A DNA stretch of 36,641 nucleotides from Thauera linaloolentis 47Lol = DSM 12138. Its GTDB lineage: Bacteria; Pseudomonadota; Gammaproteobacteria; Burkholderiales; Rhodocyclaceae. Numbering within the stretch: position 1 is the first letter of the stretch; every line of letters begins with the position of its first letter. Shown piece after piece: positions 7,562 to 18,274 of the stretch. The stretch is taken from assembly GCF_000310205.1 (NCBI RefSeq), contig NZ_AMXE01000036.1:1-36641 (forward strand), read 5' to 3'. The position numbers and the translations under genes were made by a program. The notes under the pieces are model-generated. The model was not told the origin of the DNA. It saw nothing but the letters and a program-made list of their open reading frames with translations, and ran no database searches.

Positions 7562-8458
7562 ATGATCAACTACAAGCAGCTGCACCACTTCTGGACCGTA
7601 GCGCGCGCTGGTGGGATCGTGCGCGCGGCAGAACGTTCCGGACTCGCGCCGCAAACCCTGTCGGGCCAGATCGCGACGCTAGAGGCCGATCTCGGCGTCA
7701 GCCTGTTCAAGCGCCAGGGGCGCGGCCTGGCGCTGACCGACACCGGGCGTGTCGCGCTCGATTACGCGGAGGAAATCTTCCGTCTCGGCGACGAACTGGA
7801 AGAGGCGATCCGCAGCCGCGCCAGCGGCCGCGCCGTGCCCTTCCGCGTGGGCATCGCCGACGTGGTGCCGAAAACGATCGCCTGGCTGCTGCTGGCGCCG
7901 TCGATGAAACTGCCCGAACCGATGCGCATCGTCTGCCGCGAGGGCAAGTTCGACGCCCTGCTCGGGGAGCTGGCCATCCACAAGCTCGACGTCGTGCTCG
8001 CCGACGGCCCCATGCCGCCCAACATGGACGTGCGCGGCTACAGCCACAAGCTCAGCGAATCCACGATCGGCTTCTTCGCCACCCCCAGTCTGGCCGCGAC
8101 CTTGCAGAATGGCTTTCCGCACAGCCTGAACGGCGCCCCCCTGCTGCTGCCGGGCGGCGAAGCCGCCGTCCGCGGCCCGCTGCTGCGCTGGCTCGATGCC
8201 GCAGGACTCAGGCCGCACATCGTCGGCGAATTCGACGACAGCGCCCTGATGCGCGCCTTCGCCGAAGCAGGGGCGGGCATTTTCCCCAGCGCCCTTGCAG
8301 TCGGCGAACAACTCTGCCGCCAGAACGCGATGGTCCACCTAGGCGATGCCGCAGGCGTCGTCGAAACCTACTATGCCATCTCGGTGGAACGCAGGCTGAC
8401 CCACCCCGCGGTACGTGCCATCAGCGCCGCGGCGAACGAAGGGCAGAAACCGGGCTGA
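7562..8458 (+). CDS. nhaR: LysR-family transcriptional regulator, NhaR-like
   Basis: DNA-binding regulator of 298 residues; E. coli NhaR is 301 and activates the Na+/H+ antiporter gene nhaA in response to sodium. The N-terminus INYKQLHHFWTVARAGG, the winged HTH (RAAERSGLAPQTLSGQIATLE) and LFKRQGRGLALTDTG are characteristic of the NhaR branch, which differs from most LysR proteins by PQTxxGQI in the recognition helix. The rest is the periplasmic-binding-protein-like effector domain. The ATG at 7562 is chosen because it begins the conserved domain; the upstream extension from 7439 has no similarity. No nhaA or other antiporter gene is in the window, so its target is unknown. Divergent from the HPF-like gene. 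Confidence 0.85.
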   Translation: MINYKQLHHFWTVARAGGIVRAAERSGLAPQTLSGQIATLEADLGVSLFKRQGRGLALTDTGRVALDYAEEIFRLGDELEEAIRSRASGRAVPFRVGIADVVPKTIAWLLLAPSMKLPEPMRIVCREGKFDALLGELAIHKLDVVLADGPMPPNMDVRGYSHKLSESTIGFFATPSLAATLQNGFPHSLNGAPLLLPGGEAAVRGPLLRWLDAAGLRPHIVGEFDDSALMRAFAEAGAGIFPSALAVGEQLCRQNAMVHLGDAAGVVETYYAISVERRLTHPAVRAISAAANEGQKPG

Positions 8459-8464
8459 CGCGGG

Positions 8465-8476
8465 GTCCGGCCGGAC
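8465..8476. other. 12-base perfect palindrome after the nhaR-like gene
   Basis: GTCCGGCCGGAC starts 7 bases after the stop codon and is flanked by CGCG on both sides at short distance. There is no following T run, so it is at best a weak transcription end. The rest of the gap to the tRNA (8477-8651) shows nothing else I can support. Confidence 0.3.
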
Positions 8477-8651
8477 AGCGCGGACAATGCCCCCTCGGCC
8501 CGGCCCCTGCAGTTGCAAGGCAGCATTTGCCATCGCCCCGCGGGATGATCCAGAATCTCGCCCCTGACACGAAAGCGAGACGCCCCGCGAAAACGATGCG
8601 CGAGGCACGACACACGGAAACAGAAGGGAAAGCGCGCAAGAAAAGCGCAGA

Positions 8652-8736
8652 TGGTGCCGAGAGTGGGACTCGAACCCACACACCTTGCGGCGGCGGATTT
8701 TGAATCCGCTGCGTCTACCGATTCCGCCATCCCGGC
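8652..8736 (-). tRNA. tRNA-Leu (anticodon CAA)
   Basis: The minus strand folds as a class II tRNA of 85 bases including an encoded CCA. The acceptor stem GCCGGGA pairs with TCTCGGC with one G-T. The anticodon stem GCGGA/TCCGC encloses the loop TTCAAAA, giving anticodon CAA for the leucine codon UUG. A variable arm of the length expected for tRNA-Leu and a T arm with TGGGTTCGAGTCCCA follow. The D loop carries the GG of AATCGGTAGACGC. A good promoter lies just upstream. Confidence 0.97.
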
Positions 8737-8749
8737 AGGGAAGGCGCGC

Positions 8750-8779
8750 ATTATCCACGAATACCGCTCATCGCAGCAA
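8750..8779 (-). promoter_or_regulatory. Promoter of tRNA-Leu(CAA)
   Basis: On the minus strand a TTGCTG -35-like box (8774-8779) and a GATAAT -10 (8750-8755) are 18 bases apart. The -10 is followed by a GC-rich discriminator (GCGCGCC) and the mature tRNA begins 14 bases after the -10, the layout expected of a stringently controlled stable-RNA promoter. Confidence 0.65.
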
Positions 8780-8874
8780 GCAGGGCGTTGCCGCACGCGC
8801 CCGGAACTGCGGCCCCCTCCGCGCCTGATTTGATGCACCTTGTTTACAGCACCCGACTTGCCCCACCCGACCAC

Positions 8875-11038
<2,164 letters not shown>

Positions 11039-11068
11039 ACCCTGCGCGGCATGCAACGTCTCACCCGA

Positions 11069-11084
11069 CCGGAGCACTCTCCGG
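11069..11084. other. Perfect hairpin CCGGAG-CACT-CTCCGG before yajC
   Basis: A 6-bp inverted repeat with a 4-base loop, 31 bases after the tgt stop. It covers the place where a -35 box would lie for the TATAAT just downstream, so it may be an operator. A T6 run occurs 16 bases further on but is too far from the stem for a normal terminator. Confidence 0.35.
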
Positions 11085-11091
11085 CAACTGC

Positions 11092-11097
11092 TATAAT
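11092..11097 (+). promoter_or_regulatory. yajC: Perfect -10 box (TATAAT) for yajC-secD-secF
   Basis: TATAAT lies 33 bases before the yajC GTG in otherwise GC-rich DNA. No good -35 hexamer is present at 16-18 bases; the position is occupied by a small palindrome. This is the best promoter candidate for the Sec accessory operon. Confidence 0.55.
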
Positions 11098-11130
11098 CGA
11101 GCGTTTTTTCGCTAACCCGGAGTAACCGAC

Positions 11131-11454
11131 GTGCTGATTTCCAATGCCTATGCCCAAGCTGCGGGCAGCGACCCCACCGGCGGCCTGATGGGCCTGCTGC
11201 CCCTGATCCTGATGTTCATCGTGCTGTGGTTCCTGATGATCCGCCCGCAGATGAAGCGCGCCAAGGAACACAAGTCCATGGTCGAGGCACTGGCCAAGGG
11301 CGACGAAGTGGTGACCGGCGGCGGCATCGCCGGCCGCGTGACCGAAGTCGGCGACAGCTTCGTACATGTCGAAGTCGCCGCCAACACCGTGATCGCCGTG
11401 CAGAAGCAGGCCGTCGCCACCGTGCTGCCCAAGGGCACCCTGAAGTCCCTGTAA
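11131..11454 (+). CDS. yajC: Preprotein translocase accessory subunit YajC
   Basis: Small inner-membrane protein of 107 residues that belongs to the SecDF-YajC complex, which helps SecYEG release and pull exported proteins. A short N-terminal tail (LISNAYAQAAG) leads to one membrane helix (about 20-38, GLLPLILMFIVLWFLMI), the signature RPQMKRAKEHKSMVEALAKGD and a small soluble domain (VVTGGGIAGRVTEV). The start is GTG at 11131, with CGGAG upstream; there is no ATG that would keep the family N-terminus. It is followed by secD after a 136-base gap holding a strong stem-loop. Confidence 0.96.
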   Translation: MLISNAYAQAAGSDPTGGLMGLLPLILMFIVLWFLMIRPQMKRAKEHKSMVEALAKGDEVVTGGGIAGRVTEVGDSFVHVEVAANTVIAVQKQAVATVLPKGTLKSL

Positions 11455-11467
11455 TCCCATTTGCAGC

Positions 11468-11513
11468 GGAGCCGGGGCCAGCCGGGGATCGTCCCCGGGG
11501 CTCACCCGGCTCC
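11468..11513. other. Nested stem-loop in the yajC-secD gap
   Basis: Outer arms GGAGCCGGG (11468-11476) and CCCGGCTCC (11505-11513) are perfect 9-base complements. Between them a perfect 7-bp hairpin CCGGGGA-TCG-TCCCCGG (11482-11498) can form. No T run follows, so it is not a standard terminator; an mRNA processing or stability element, or a translational control structure for secD, is more likely (inference). Confidence 0.6.
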
Positions 11514-11558
11514 ACGCAACGCCGGCCGCCACCGTCTCTGCCAATGCAGGCAGGAGCC

Positions 11559-11594
11559 ATGGTCCGGCGCAACACTGTCTGCCGCCGACGATGA
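11559..11594 (+). CDS. Putative 11-residue leader ORF overlapping secD
   Basis: ATG at 11559 opens a frame reading MVRRNTVCRRR and its TGA (11592-11594) overlaps the secD ATG (11591-11593) as ATGA. AGGAG lies directly upstream but only 2 bases from this ATG; an in-frame ATG at 11544 gives a 16-residue version. secD itself has no recognisable Shine-Dalgarno, so translation coupling through this ORF is plausible. It is strongly basic (six Arg of eleven), and no homologue is known to me. It may be chance. Confidence 0.3.
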   Translation: MVRRNTVCRRR

Positions 11595-13456
11595 ATCGCT
11601 ACCCTCTCTGGAAGAACCTCATGATCGGCCTCGTGCTGTTGTGGGGTCTGATCTACACCTTGCCCAACTTGTACGGCGAGGTTCCCGCAGTCCAGGTGTC
11701 CAGCGCCAAGGCCACGCTAAGGCTTGACCCCACTGCCGCCTCCGATCGCGCCGCCAATGCGCTGAAGGACGCCGGCATCGAACACGACGGCATCTTCTCC
11801 GACGCCGGCAGCGTGCGCGCGCGTTTCGCCAGCACCGACATCCAGCTGCGCGCCAAGGACGTCATCGAGCGCGCCTTCAACCCGGACGCCGAAGACCCGT
11901 CCTACGTCGTCGCGCTCAACCTGCTGCCGGCCTCGCCCGCCTGGCTGACCGCGATCCACGCGCTGCCGATGTACCTCGGCCTGGACCTGCGCGGCGGCGT
12001 GCACTTCCTGCTCGAAGTGGACATGCCGGGCGCACTGACCAAGCGCCTCGATTCCACCACCGGCGACCTGCGCACGCTGATGCGCGACAAGAACGTGCGC
12101 CATGCCGGCATCACCCGCGAAGGCAACACGGTCGTCGTCCGCTTCCGCGATGCCGCACAGCGCGAAGCCGGCCGCCGCGCCATCCAGGACAGCACGCCGG
12201 ACCTGCAACTGGCCGAGCGCGACGCAGCCGCCGACGATCTCCGGCTGATCGCCACGCTGACTCCGCAAGCGCAGCAGAAGATGCGCGACTTCGCGATCAA
12301 GCAGAACATCACCACGCTGCACAACCGTATCAACGAACTTGGCGTCGCCGAGCCGGTAATCCAGCAGCAGGGCGCCGAACGCATCGTCGTGCAACTGCCC
12401 GGCGTACAGGACGTGGCCAAGGCCAAGGACATCCTTGGCCGTACCGCGACCCTGGAAGTACGCATGGTGGACGACACCCCTGGCGCGCTCGAATCCGCGC
12501 TGGGCGGCAGCATCCCCTTCGGCACCGAGCTGTATTCGGAGCGCGGCGGCGGCCCGCTGCTGGTCAAGAAGCAGGTCGTGCTCACCGGCGACCGCCTCAC
12601 CGACGCCCAGCCCGGCTTCGACGGCCAGACCAACGAGCCCGCGGTGCACCTGACGCTGGACGCCGCCGGCGCGCGCATCTTCCGCGACGTCACGCGTGAA
12701 AGCGTCGGCAAGCGCATGGCCATCCTGCTGATCGAAAAGGGCAAGGGCGAAGTCGTCACCGCCCCGGTGATCCGCACCGAGATCGGCGGCGGCCGCGTGC
12801 AGATCTCCGGCCGCATGACCACCACCGAAGCCAACGACGTCGCCCTGCTGCTGCGTGCGGGCTCGCTCGCCGCACCGATGGAGATCATCGAGGAACGCAC
12901 CGTCGGCCCCAGCCTCGGCGCCGAGAACATCTCCAAGGGCTTCCACTCGACACTGTGGGGTTTCATCGCCATCGCCGCGTTCATGTGCATCTACTACGCA
13001 CTGTTCGGCATCGTGTCGTCGATCGCGCTCGCCACCAACCTGCTGCTGCTGGTGGCGCTGCTGTCGCTGCTGCAGGCCACGCTGACGCTGCCCGGCATCG
13101 CCGCGATGGCGCTCACGCTCGGCATGGCGATCGATGCCAACGTGCTGATCAACGAACGCATCCGCGAGGAACTGCGCAACGGCGCCAGCCCGCAGGCGGC
13201 GATCGCCGCCGGTTACGACCGCGCCTGGAACACCATTCTCGACTCCAACGTCACCAGCCTGATCGCCGGTATCGCGCTGCTGGTGTTCGGCTCGGGTCCG
13301 GTGCGCGGCTTCGCCGTGGTGCACTGCCTCGGCATCCTGACCTCGATGTTCAGCGCCATCCTGGTGTCGCGCATGCTGATCAACTTCATCTACGGCCGCC
13401 GGCGCAAGATCGAAAGCCTGTCCATCGGCCAGATCTGGAAACCGGACAGCAACTGA
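11591..13456 (+). CDS. secD: Protein translocase subunit SecD
   Basis: Inner-membrane RND-family protein that with SecF uses the proton gradient to pull translocating proteins out on the periplasmic side. It has 621 residues (E. coli 615). TM1 is at about 10-28 (LMIGLVLLWGLIYTLPNLYG), then a large periplasmic region with the P1 motif (LGLDLRGGVHFLLEV), and five membrane helices after about 450, including the conserved GMAIDANVLINERIREEL segment with the proton-path aspartate. The ATG at 11591 gives the standard N-terminus MNRYPLWKN but lacks a clear Shine-Dalgarno; a short ORF ends across it. secF follows after 24 bases. Confidence 0.97.
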   Translation: MNRYPLWKNLMIGLVLLWGLIYTLPNLYGEVPAVQVSSAKATLRLDPTAASDRAANALKDAGIEHDGIFSDAGSVRARFASTDIQLRAKDVIERAFNPDAEDPSYVVALNLLPASPAWLTAIHALPMYLGLDLRGGVHFLLEVDMPGALTKRLDSTTGDLRTLMRDKNVRHAGITREGNTVVVRFRDAAQREAGRRAIQDSTPDLQLAERDAAADDLRLIATLTPQAQQKMRDFAIKQNITTLHNRINELGVAEPVIQQQGAERIVVQLPGVQDVAKAKDILGRTATLEVRMVDDTPGALESALGGSIPFGTELYSERGGGPLLVKKQVVLTGDRLTDAQPGFDGQTNEPAVHLTLDAAGARIFRDVTRESVGKRMAILLIEKGKGEVVTAPVIRTEIGGGRVQISGRMTTTEANDVALLLRAGSLAAPMEIIEERTVGPSLGAENISKGFHSTLWGFIAIAAFMCIYYALFGIVSSIALATNLLLLVALLSLLQATLTLPGIAAMALTLGMAIDANVLINERIREELRNGASPQAAIAAGYDRAWNTILDSNVTSLIAGIALLVFGSGPVRGFAVVHCLGILTSMFSAILVSRMLINFIYGRRRKIESLSIGQIWKPDSN

Positions 13457-13480
13457 GCGCGGAACAAGGGAAACGCAATC

Positions 13481-14413
13481 ATGGAATTCTTCCGCATCAA
13501 GAAAGACATCCCGTTCATGCGCCACTCGCTGGTGTTCAACGCGATCTCCTTCGCCACCTTCTTGCTCGCGGTGTTCTTCATCGCCACGCGCGGCCTGCAC
13601 CTGTCGGTCGAATTCACCGGCGGCACGCTGGTCGAGGTCACCTACGCCGAGGCCCAGCCGCTGGAGCCGATCCGCGCGGCGCTCGCGGCCGACGGCAACA
13701 CCGACATCCTGGTGCAGCACTTCGGCAGCGCGCGCGACGTGCTGATCCGCCTGCCGAACCGCGACGACATCGACAGCAACGGCATCGCCGACCGCGTCAT
13801 GTCCGCGCTGCACAAGATGGAGGCGCCGCCACCGGAACTGCGCCGGGTCGAGTTCGTCGGCCCGCAGGTCGGCAAGGAACTCGCCAGCGACGGCGCGATG
13901 GCGCTGCTGCTGGTGATCATCGGCATCGTCGTCTATCTGGCGCTGCGCTTCGAGTGGCGCCTCGGCGTCGCCACGATCATCGCCAACCTGCACGACGTCA
14001 TCATCATCCTGGGCTTCTTCGCCTTCTTCCAGTGGGAGTTCTCGCTGGCGGTGCTGGCGGCAACGCTGGCGGTGCTGGGCTATTCGGTGAACGAGTCGGT
14101 GGTGATCTTCGACCGCGTACGCGAGACCTTCCGCAAGAAACGCGGCTACACCACCACCCAGGTCGTCGACCATGCGATCACCAGCACCATCTCGCGCACC
14201 ATCATCACCCATGGCAGCACGCAGATGATGGTGCTGTCGATGCTGGTCTTCGGCGGCGAGACGCTGTACTACTTCTCGCTCGCGCTGACCATCGGCATCT
14301 GCTTCGGCATCTACTCCTCGGTGCTGGTCGCCAGCCCGCTGGCGATCTGGCTCGGCATGAAGCGCGAGCAGTTCGTCAAGCCCAAGAAGGAAAAGGAAGA
14401 AGCCGTGGTCTGA
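13481..14413 (+). CDS. secF: Protein translocase subunit SecF
   Basis: Partner of SecD in the SecDF-YajC complex, 310 residues (E. coli 323). TM1 is at about 18-36, the periplasmic loop begins with the SecF motif LSVEFTGGTLVEVTY, and five more helices follow, with LGYSVNESVVIFDRVRE and SRTIITHGSTQMMVL typical of the family. The ATG at 13481 has AAGGGAAA about 8 bases upstream. The C-terminus is a lysine/glutamate tail (VKPKKEKEEAVV). Last gene of the yajC-secD-secF operon, closed by a terminator 23 bases downstream. Confidence 0.97.
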   Translation: MEFFRIKKDIPFMRHSLVFNAISFATFLLAVFFIATRGLHLSVEFTGGTLVEVTYAEAQPLEPIRAALAADGNTDILVQHFGSARDVLIRLPNRDDIDSNGIADRVMSALHKMEAPPPELRRVEFVGPQVGKELASDGAMALLLVIIGIVVYLALRFEWRLGVATIIANLHDVIIILGFFAFFQWEFSLAVLAATLAVLGYSVNESVVIFDRVRETFRKKRGYTTTQVVDHAITSTISRTIITHGSTQMMVLSMLVFGGETLYYFSLALTIGICFGIYSSVLVASPLAIWLGMKREQFVKPKKEKEEAVV

Positions 14414-14436
14414 GTTCGGCCCCGCTCCACCAGGAC

Positions 14437-14470
14437 GAAAGGCGCTCGCAGGGGCGCCTTTCTCTTTTGT
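14437..14470 (+). terminator. Rho-independent terminator of yajC-secD-secF
   Basis: GAAAGGCGC (14437-14445) and GCGCCTTTC (14454-14462) form a perfect 9-bp stem with an 8-base loop, followed by TCTTTTGT. The A-rich left flank means it may also work, less well, for the convergent DUF2322 gene whose stop is at 14493. Confidence 0.85.
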
Positions 14471-14492
14471 GCGTCCCGTCCGCGCCGGGCGA

Positions 14493-14810
14493 TCAGACCG
14501 CGAACACCTGCTTCACGCGCAGTGTTTCTCCCCGCTCCATCAATCCGATCAGGCGGTCGATGTTGGGATGCTTGCCAGGGTTGGTACGCGCATCCTCGCC
14601 ATGTTCGGCATACAGCTCCAGGCCCTTTTTCGCCGCCTCGGGCGTGATCGCGCCATAAAGCTGGGCGAGATGGTTGTAGATCGCCAGCGATCCGGCCTGC
14701 CCCGGCTTGTTCTCGATCGTCGCCACGGTACAGCCGGCAGCGTCGATCAAGTTGAATGCGGAAAGGTGCGACACGCCGGGCATCGTTTTGAGGTTGTCGG
14801 CAAAAGCCAT
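14493..14810 (-). CDS. DUF2322 family protein
   Basis: Small soluble protein of 105 residues that I recognise as DUF2322, a family of unknown function found mainly in betaproteobacteria. The start MAFADNLKTMPGVSHLSAFNL has an AAGGAGC Shine-Dalgarno 7 bases before the ATG at 14810. A short helix, then strands (CTVATIENKPGQAGSLAIYNHL), an alternating helix (GAITPEAAKKGLELYAEHGEDA) and a C-terminal segment (IDRLIGLMERGETLRVKQVF) are predicted by eye. No signal peptide, membrane helix or cysteine motif (a single Cys). It lies downstream of purB on the same strand, but a terminator stands between them, so it is probably expressed mostly on its own or by read-through. Function not assigned. Confidence 0.8.
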   Translation of the reverse strand: MAFADNLKTMPGVSHLSAFNLIDAAGCTVATIENKPGQAGSLAIYNHLAQLYGAITPEAAKKGLELYAEHGEDARTNPGKHPNIDRLIGLMERGETLRVKQVFAV

Positions 14811-14831
14811 TCGTTTGCTCCTTGGTTTCAG

Positions 14832-14855
14832 CAAAACGCCACCCTCGGGTGGCGT
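14832..14855 (-). terminator. Rho-independent terminator of purB
   Basis: On the minus strand ACGCCACC-CGAG-GGTGGCGT forms a perfect 8-bp stem with a CGAG tetraloop, followed by TTTGC, so the stem plus a T4 run. It lies 45 bases past the purB stop and 22 bases before the DUF2322 start. Confidence 0.7.
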
Positions 14856-14899
14856 CGGCAAGACGAGGGCCGGCGACATGCCGGCCGCTACCGGGACGA

Positions 14900-16312
<1,413 letters not shown>

Positions 16313-16354
16313 TCACCCCGGTGAAGCAGAAAACAAACGACCAACGAGAAGACC

Positions 16355-16750
16355 GTGAGCACACCCGACACCCCACTGCCCCCCTACCGCATCGAGGTAT
16401 CGGCCAAGGCCGAGTACGTCGCGGCACAATCGCGCCCCGAGGATGAGCACTACGTCTTCGCCTACCACGTCACCATCCGCAATGCCGGCAGCCAGCCCGC
16501 GCAGTTGCTCAGCCGGCACTGGGTCATCACCGACGGCAACGGCAAGGTGCAGGAGGTGCACGGCCAGGGCGTCATCGGCGAGCAACCCCTGCTCGCACCG
16601 GGCGAGAGCTTCGGCTATACCAGCGGCTGCGTGATGGAAACGCCGGTCGGCACCATGCACGGCAGCTACCAGATGGTGGCGGGCGATGGTCATCGCTTCG
16701 ACGCCGCCATCGCCCCTTTCATGCTGGCGATGCCGCACGTGCTGCACTGA
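16355..16750 (+). CDS. apaG: ApaG domain protein
   Basis: Single-domain protein of 131 residues with the immunoglobulin-like beta fold of ApaG, linked genetically in enterobacteria to Co2+ resistance and Mg2+ efflux; its biochemical role is not settled. Family motifs: YVFAYHVTIRNAG, LLSRHWVITDGNGKVQEVHGQGVIGEQP, PGESFGYTSGC and MHGSYQM. The start is GTG at 16355 (MSTPDTPLPPYRIEV); AGAAGA lies upstream but no strong Shine-Dalgarno. In enterobacteria apaG sits with ksgA and apaH; here it stands alone between purB and the pqq genes. The 82 bases to the convergent pqqE stop hold no clear terminator. Confidence 0.95.
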   Translation: MSTPDTPLPPYRIEVSAKAEYVAAQSRPEDEHYVFAYHVTIRNAGSQPAQLLSRHWVITDGNGKVQEVHGQGVIGEQPLLAPGESFGYTSGCVMETPVGTMHGSYQMVAGDGHRFDAAIAPFMLAMPHVLH

Positions 16751-16832
16751 AGCCCAGGCACGCGCCGCCCGCCGTCACGGCCCAGAAGCAGCGGCCGCAT
16801 CCAGCGCGAAGCAAGCGGCACCGGCTACGGCT

Positions 16833-17987
16833 TCATGCATCCGCCGCTTTCGCCCCGAGTTCGCGCGACCGGCGCGGATCGCGGAACACCAGCGGCTTTG
16901 CGCCCCCCTTCCACGCCGGCGAGCAGGCCTGCTCCACCGCTGCGCGCACCCTGTCATGCTCGGGCGAGCGGTCGCACACCGGGTCGGCCGCGGCCGGGTC
17001 GCCGGCCAGCATCCAGGCCTGGCAGCGGCAGCCGCCGTGGTCCTTGTCCTTGTCGGGACAGGCACGGCACGGGTCCTTCATCCAGGCGTCGCCACGATAG
17101 CGGTTGAAGCCCTCGGAGCCGTACCAGATCGAGCGGACGTCCATCTCGCGCACATTGGGAAAATCCAGCCCCGGCAACATGCGCGCGGTATGGCAGGGCA
17201 AGGCCGTGCCGTCCGGCGTCACCGTGAGGAAGACCTGGCCCCAACCGTTCATGCACTTCTTCGGCCGCGTCTCGTAGTAGTCGGGCACGACGAAGAAGAT
17301 GCGGATGCGGTCGCCGAGGCGTTCCCGGTACGCGTTGGTGATGCGCTCCGCACGTTCGAGCTGGGCACGCGACGGCATGAGCTGGTCACGGTTGAGCAGC
17401 GCCCAGGAGTAATACTGGCTGTTGGCCAGCTCCAGGTATTCGGCGCCCAGTTCGACCGCCATCTCGATGATGCGGTCGATGTAGTCGATGTTGAGGCGAT
17501 GGATCACGCAGTTCATGACCATCGGCCAGCCGTTGTCCTTGATCAGGCCAGCGACGCGCTGCTTGAGATCGAAGGTGCGGGTGTGCGAGAGGAAATCGTT
17601 GAGCTCGCGCGTCGAATCCTGGAACGAAAGCTGGATGTGGTCCAACCCCGCGGCCTGCAGCGCCTGCGCCCGTGACGCAGTCAGGCCGACGCCCGAGGTC
17701 AGCAGATTGGTGTAGAAACCGAGGCGGTGGGCCTCCGCCACCAGCGTTTCGAGATCGTCGCGCATCAGCGGCTCGCCGCCCGAGAAACCGCACTGCACGC
17801 TGCCGGCCGCGCGCGCCTCGCGCAGCACCCGCAGCCAGTCTGCGGTGGAGAGCTCCGTTTCGTGGCGGGCGAAATCCACCGGGTTGTAGCAGAAGGCGCA
17901 GTGCAACGGACAACGGTAGGTCACCTCGGCCAGCAGCCACAACGGCGGGCCGGGCTGGTTGGCGGACGGCGGCAGCGGCGCGTTCAT
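16833..17987 (-). CDS. pqqE: PqqA peptide cyclase PqqE (radical SAM)
   Basis: Radical S-adenosylmethionine enzyme that, with PqqD presenting the PqqA peptide, forms the first carbon-carbon bond between the Glu and Tyr side chains. It has 384 residues. The CX3CX2C motif (C26, C30, C33 in YRCPLHCAFCYNP) binds the radical cluster, followed by CGFSGGEPLMR. The C-terminal SPASM region has the cysteines of the auxiliary clusters (KKCMNGWGQVF, LPCHTARMLPG, DPCRACPDKDKDHGGCRCQ). The ATG overlaps the pqqD stop as ATGA. The C-terminus carries an extra tail (about 355-384) beyond the last conserved part. Last gene of the operon. Confidence 0.97.
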   Translation of the reverse strand: MNAPLPPSANQPGPPLWLLAEVTYRCPLHCAFCYNPVDFARHETELSTADWLRVLREARAAGSVQCGFSGGEPLMRDDLETLVAEAHRLGFYTNLLTSGVGLTASRAQALQAAGLDHIQLSFQDSTRELNDFLSHTRTFDLKQRVAGLIKDNGWPMVMNCVIHRLNIDYIDRIIEMAVELGAEYLELANSQYYSWALLNRDQLMPSRAQLERAERITNAYRERLGDRIRIFFVVPDYYETRPKKCMNGWGQVFLTVTPDGTALPCHTARMLPGLDFPNVREMDVRSIWYGSEGFNRYRGDAWMKDPCRACPDKDKDHGGCRCQAWMLAGDPAAADPVCDRSPEHDRVRAAVEQACSPAWKGGAKPLVFRDPRRSRELGAKAADA

Positions 17988-18274
17988 GGCCGCGCCTGCG
18001 CCGCTTCGACCCACTGCTGCCCGCGGGCCATGTCGATGAAGCCGGCCACGTCCGCCGCCAGGCCGCTGGCGCCGAAGCGCTGCTCCAGTTCGGCGACGAT
18101 GGCATCCAGCGTGCGGCTGCCGTCGCAGCGCAGCAGGATCTCGCCGGCGCTGCGGTTGAGCCTGACCATGCCTTCCGGGTAGAGCAGCACCCACGCCTGC
18201 TGTGCGTCCTCCCACTGCAGGCGGAATCGGCGCGACAGGCGGGGGCCGACGTCGGTGGCGCAAGGCGCGTTCAT
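17984..18274 (-). CDS. pqqD: PQQ biosynthesis peptide chaperone PqqD
   Basis: RiPP recognition element that binds the PqqA precursor and delivers it to PqqE. It has 96 residues from the ATG at 18274. The winged-helix core is seen as [41 protein letters not shown] (an LNRSAGEIL stretch is the family signature) followed by two helices ([13 protein letters not shown] and [17 protein letters not shown]). It overlaps pqqC (ATGA, 18271-18274) and pqqE (ATGA, 17984-17987), so C, D and E should be made in fixed ratio. It is a separate gene here, not fused to PqqC as in some methylotrophs. Confidence 0.96.
   Translation of the reverse strand: MNAPCATDVGPRLSRRFRLQWEDAQQAWVLLYPEGMVRLNRSAGEILLRCDGSRTLDAIVAELEQRFGASGLAADVAGFIDMARGQQWVEAAQARP

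Noticed and set aside
8569-8600. Terminator for tRNA-Leu (GCCTCGCG/CGCGGGGC hairpin)
   Set aside because: An 8-bp stem with one wobble can form but no T run follows on the minus strand; left unannotated.
11717-14212. 831-codon open frame on the minus strand opposite secD and secF
   Set aside because: Low-complexity His/Asp/Arg/Gln-rich translation typical of an antisense shadow of a high-GC gene; SecD and SecF are unmistakable on the plus strand.
16751-16832. Terminator between apaG and pqqE
   Set aside because: No hairpin followed by a T run on either strand could be found in the 82-base convergent gap.
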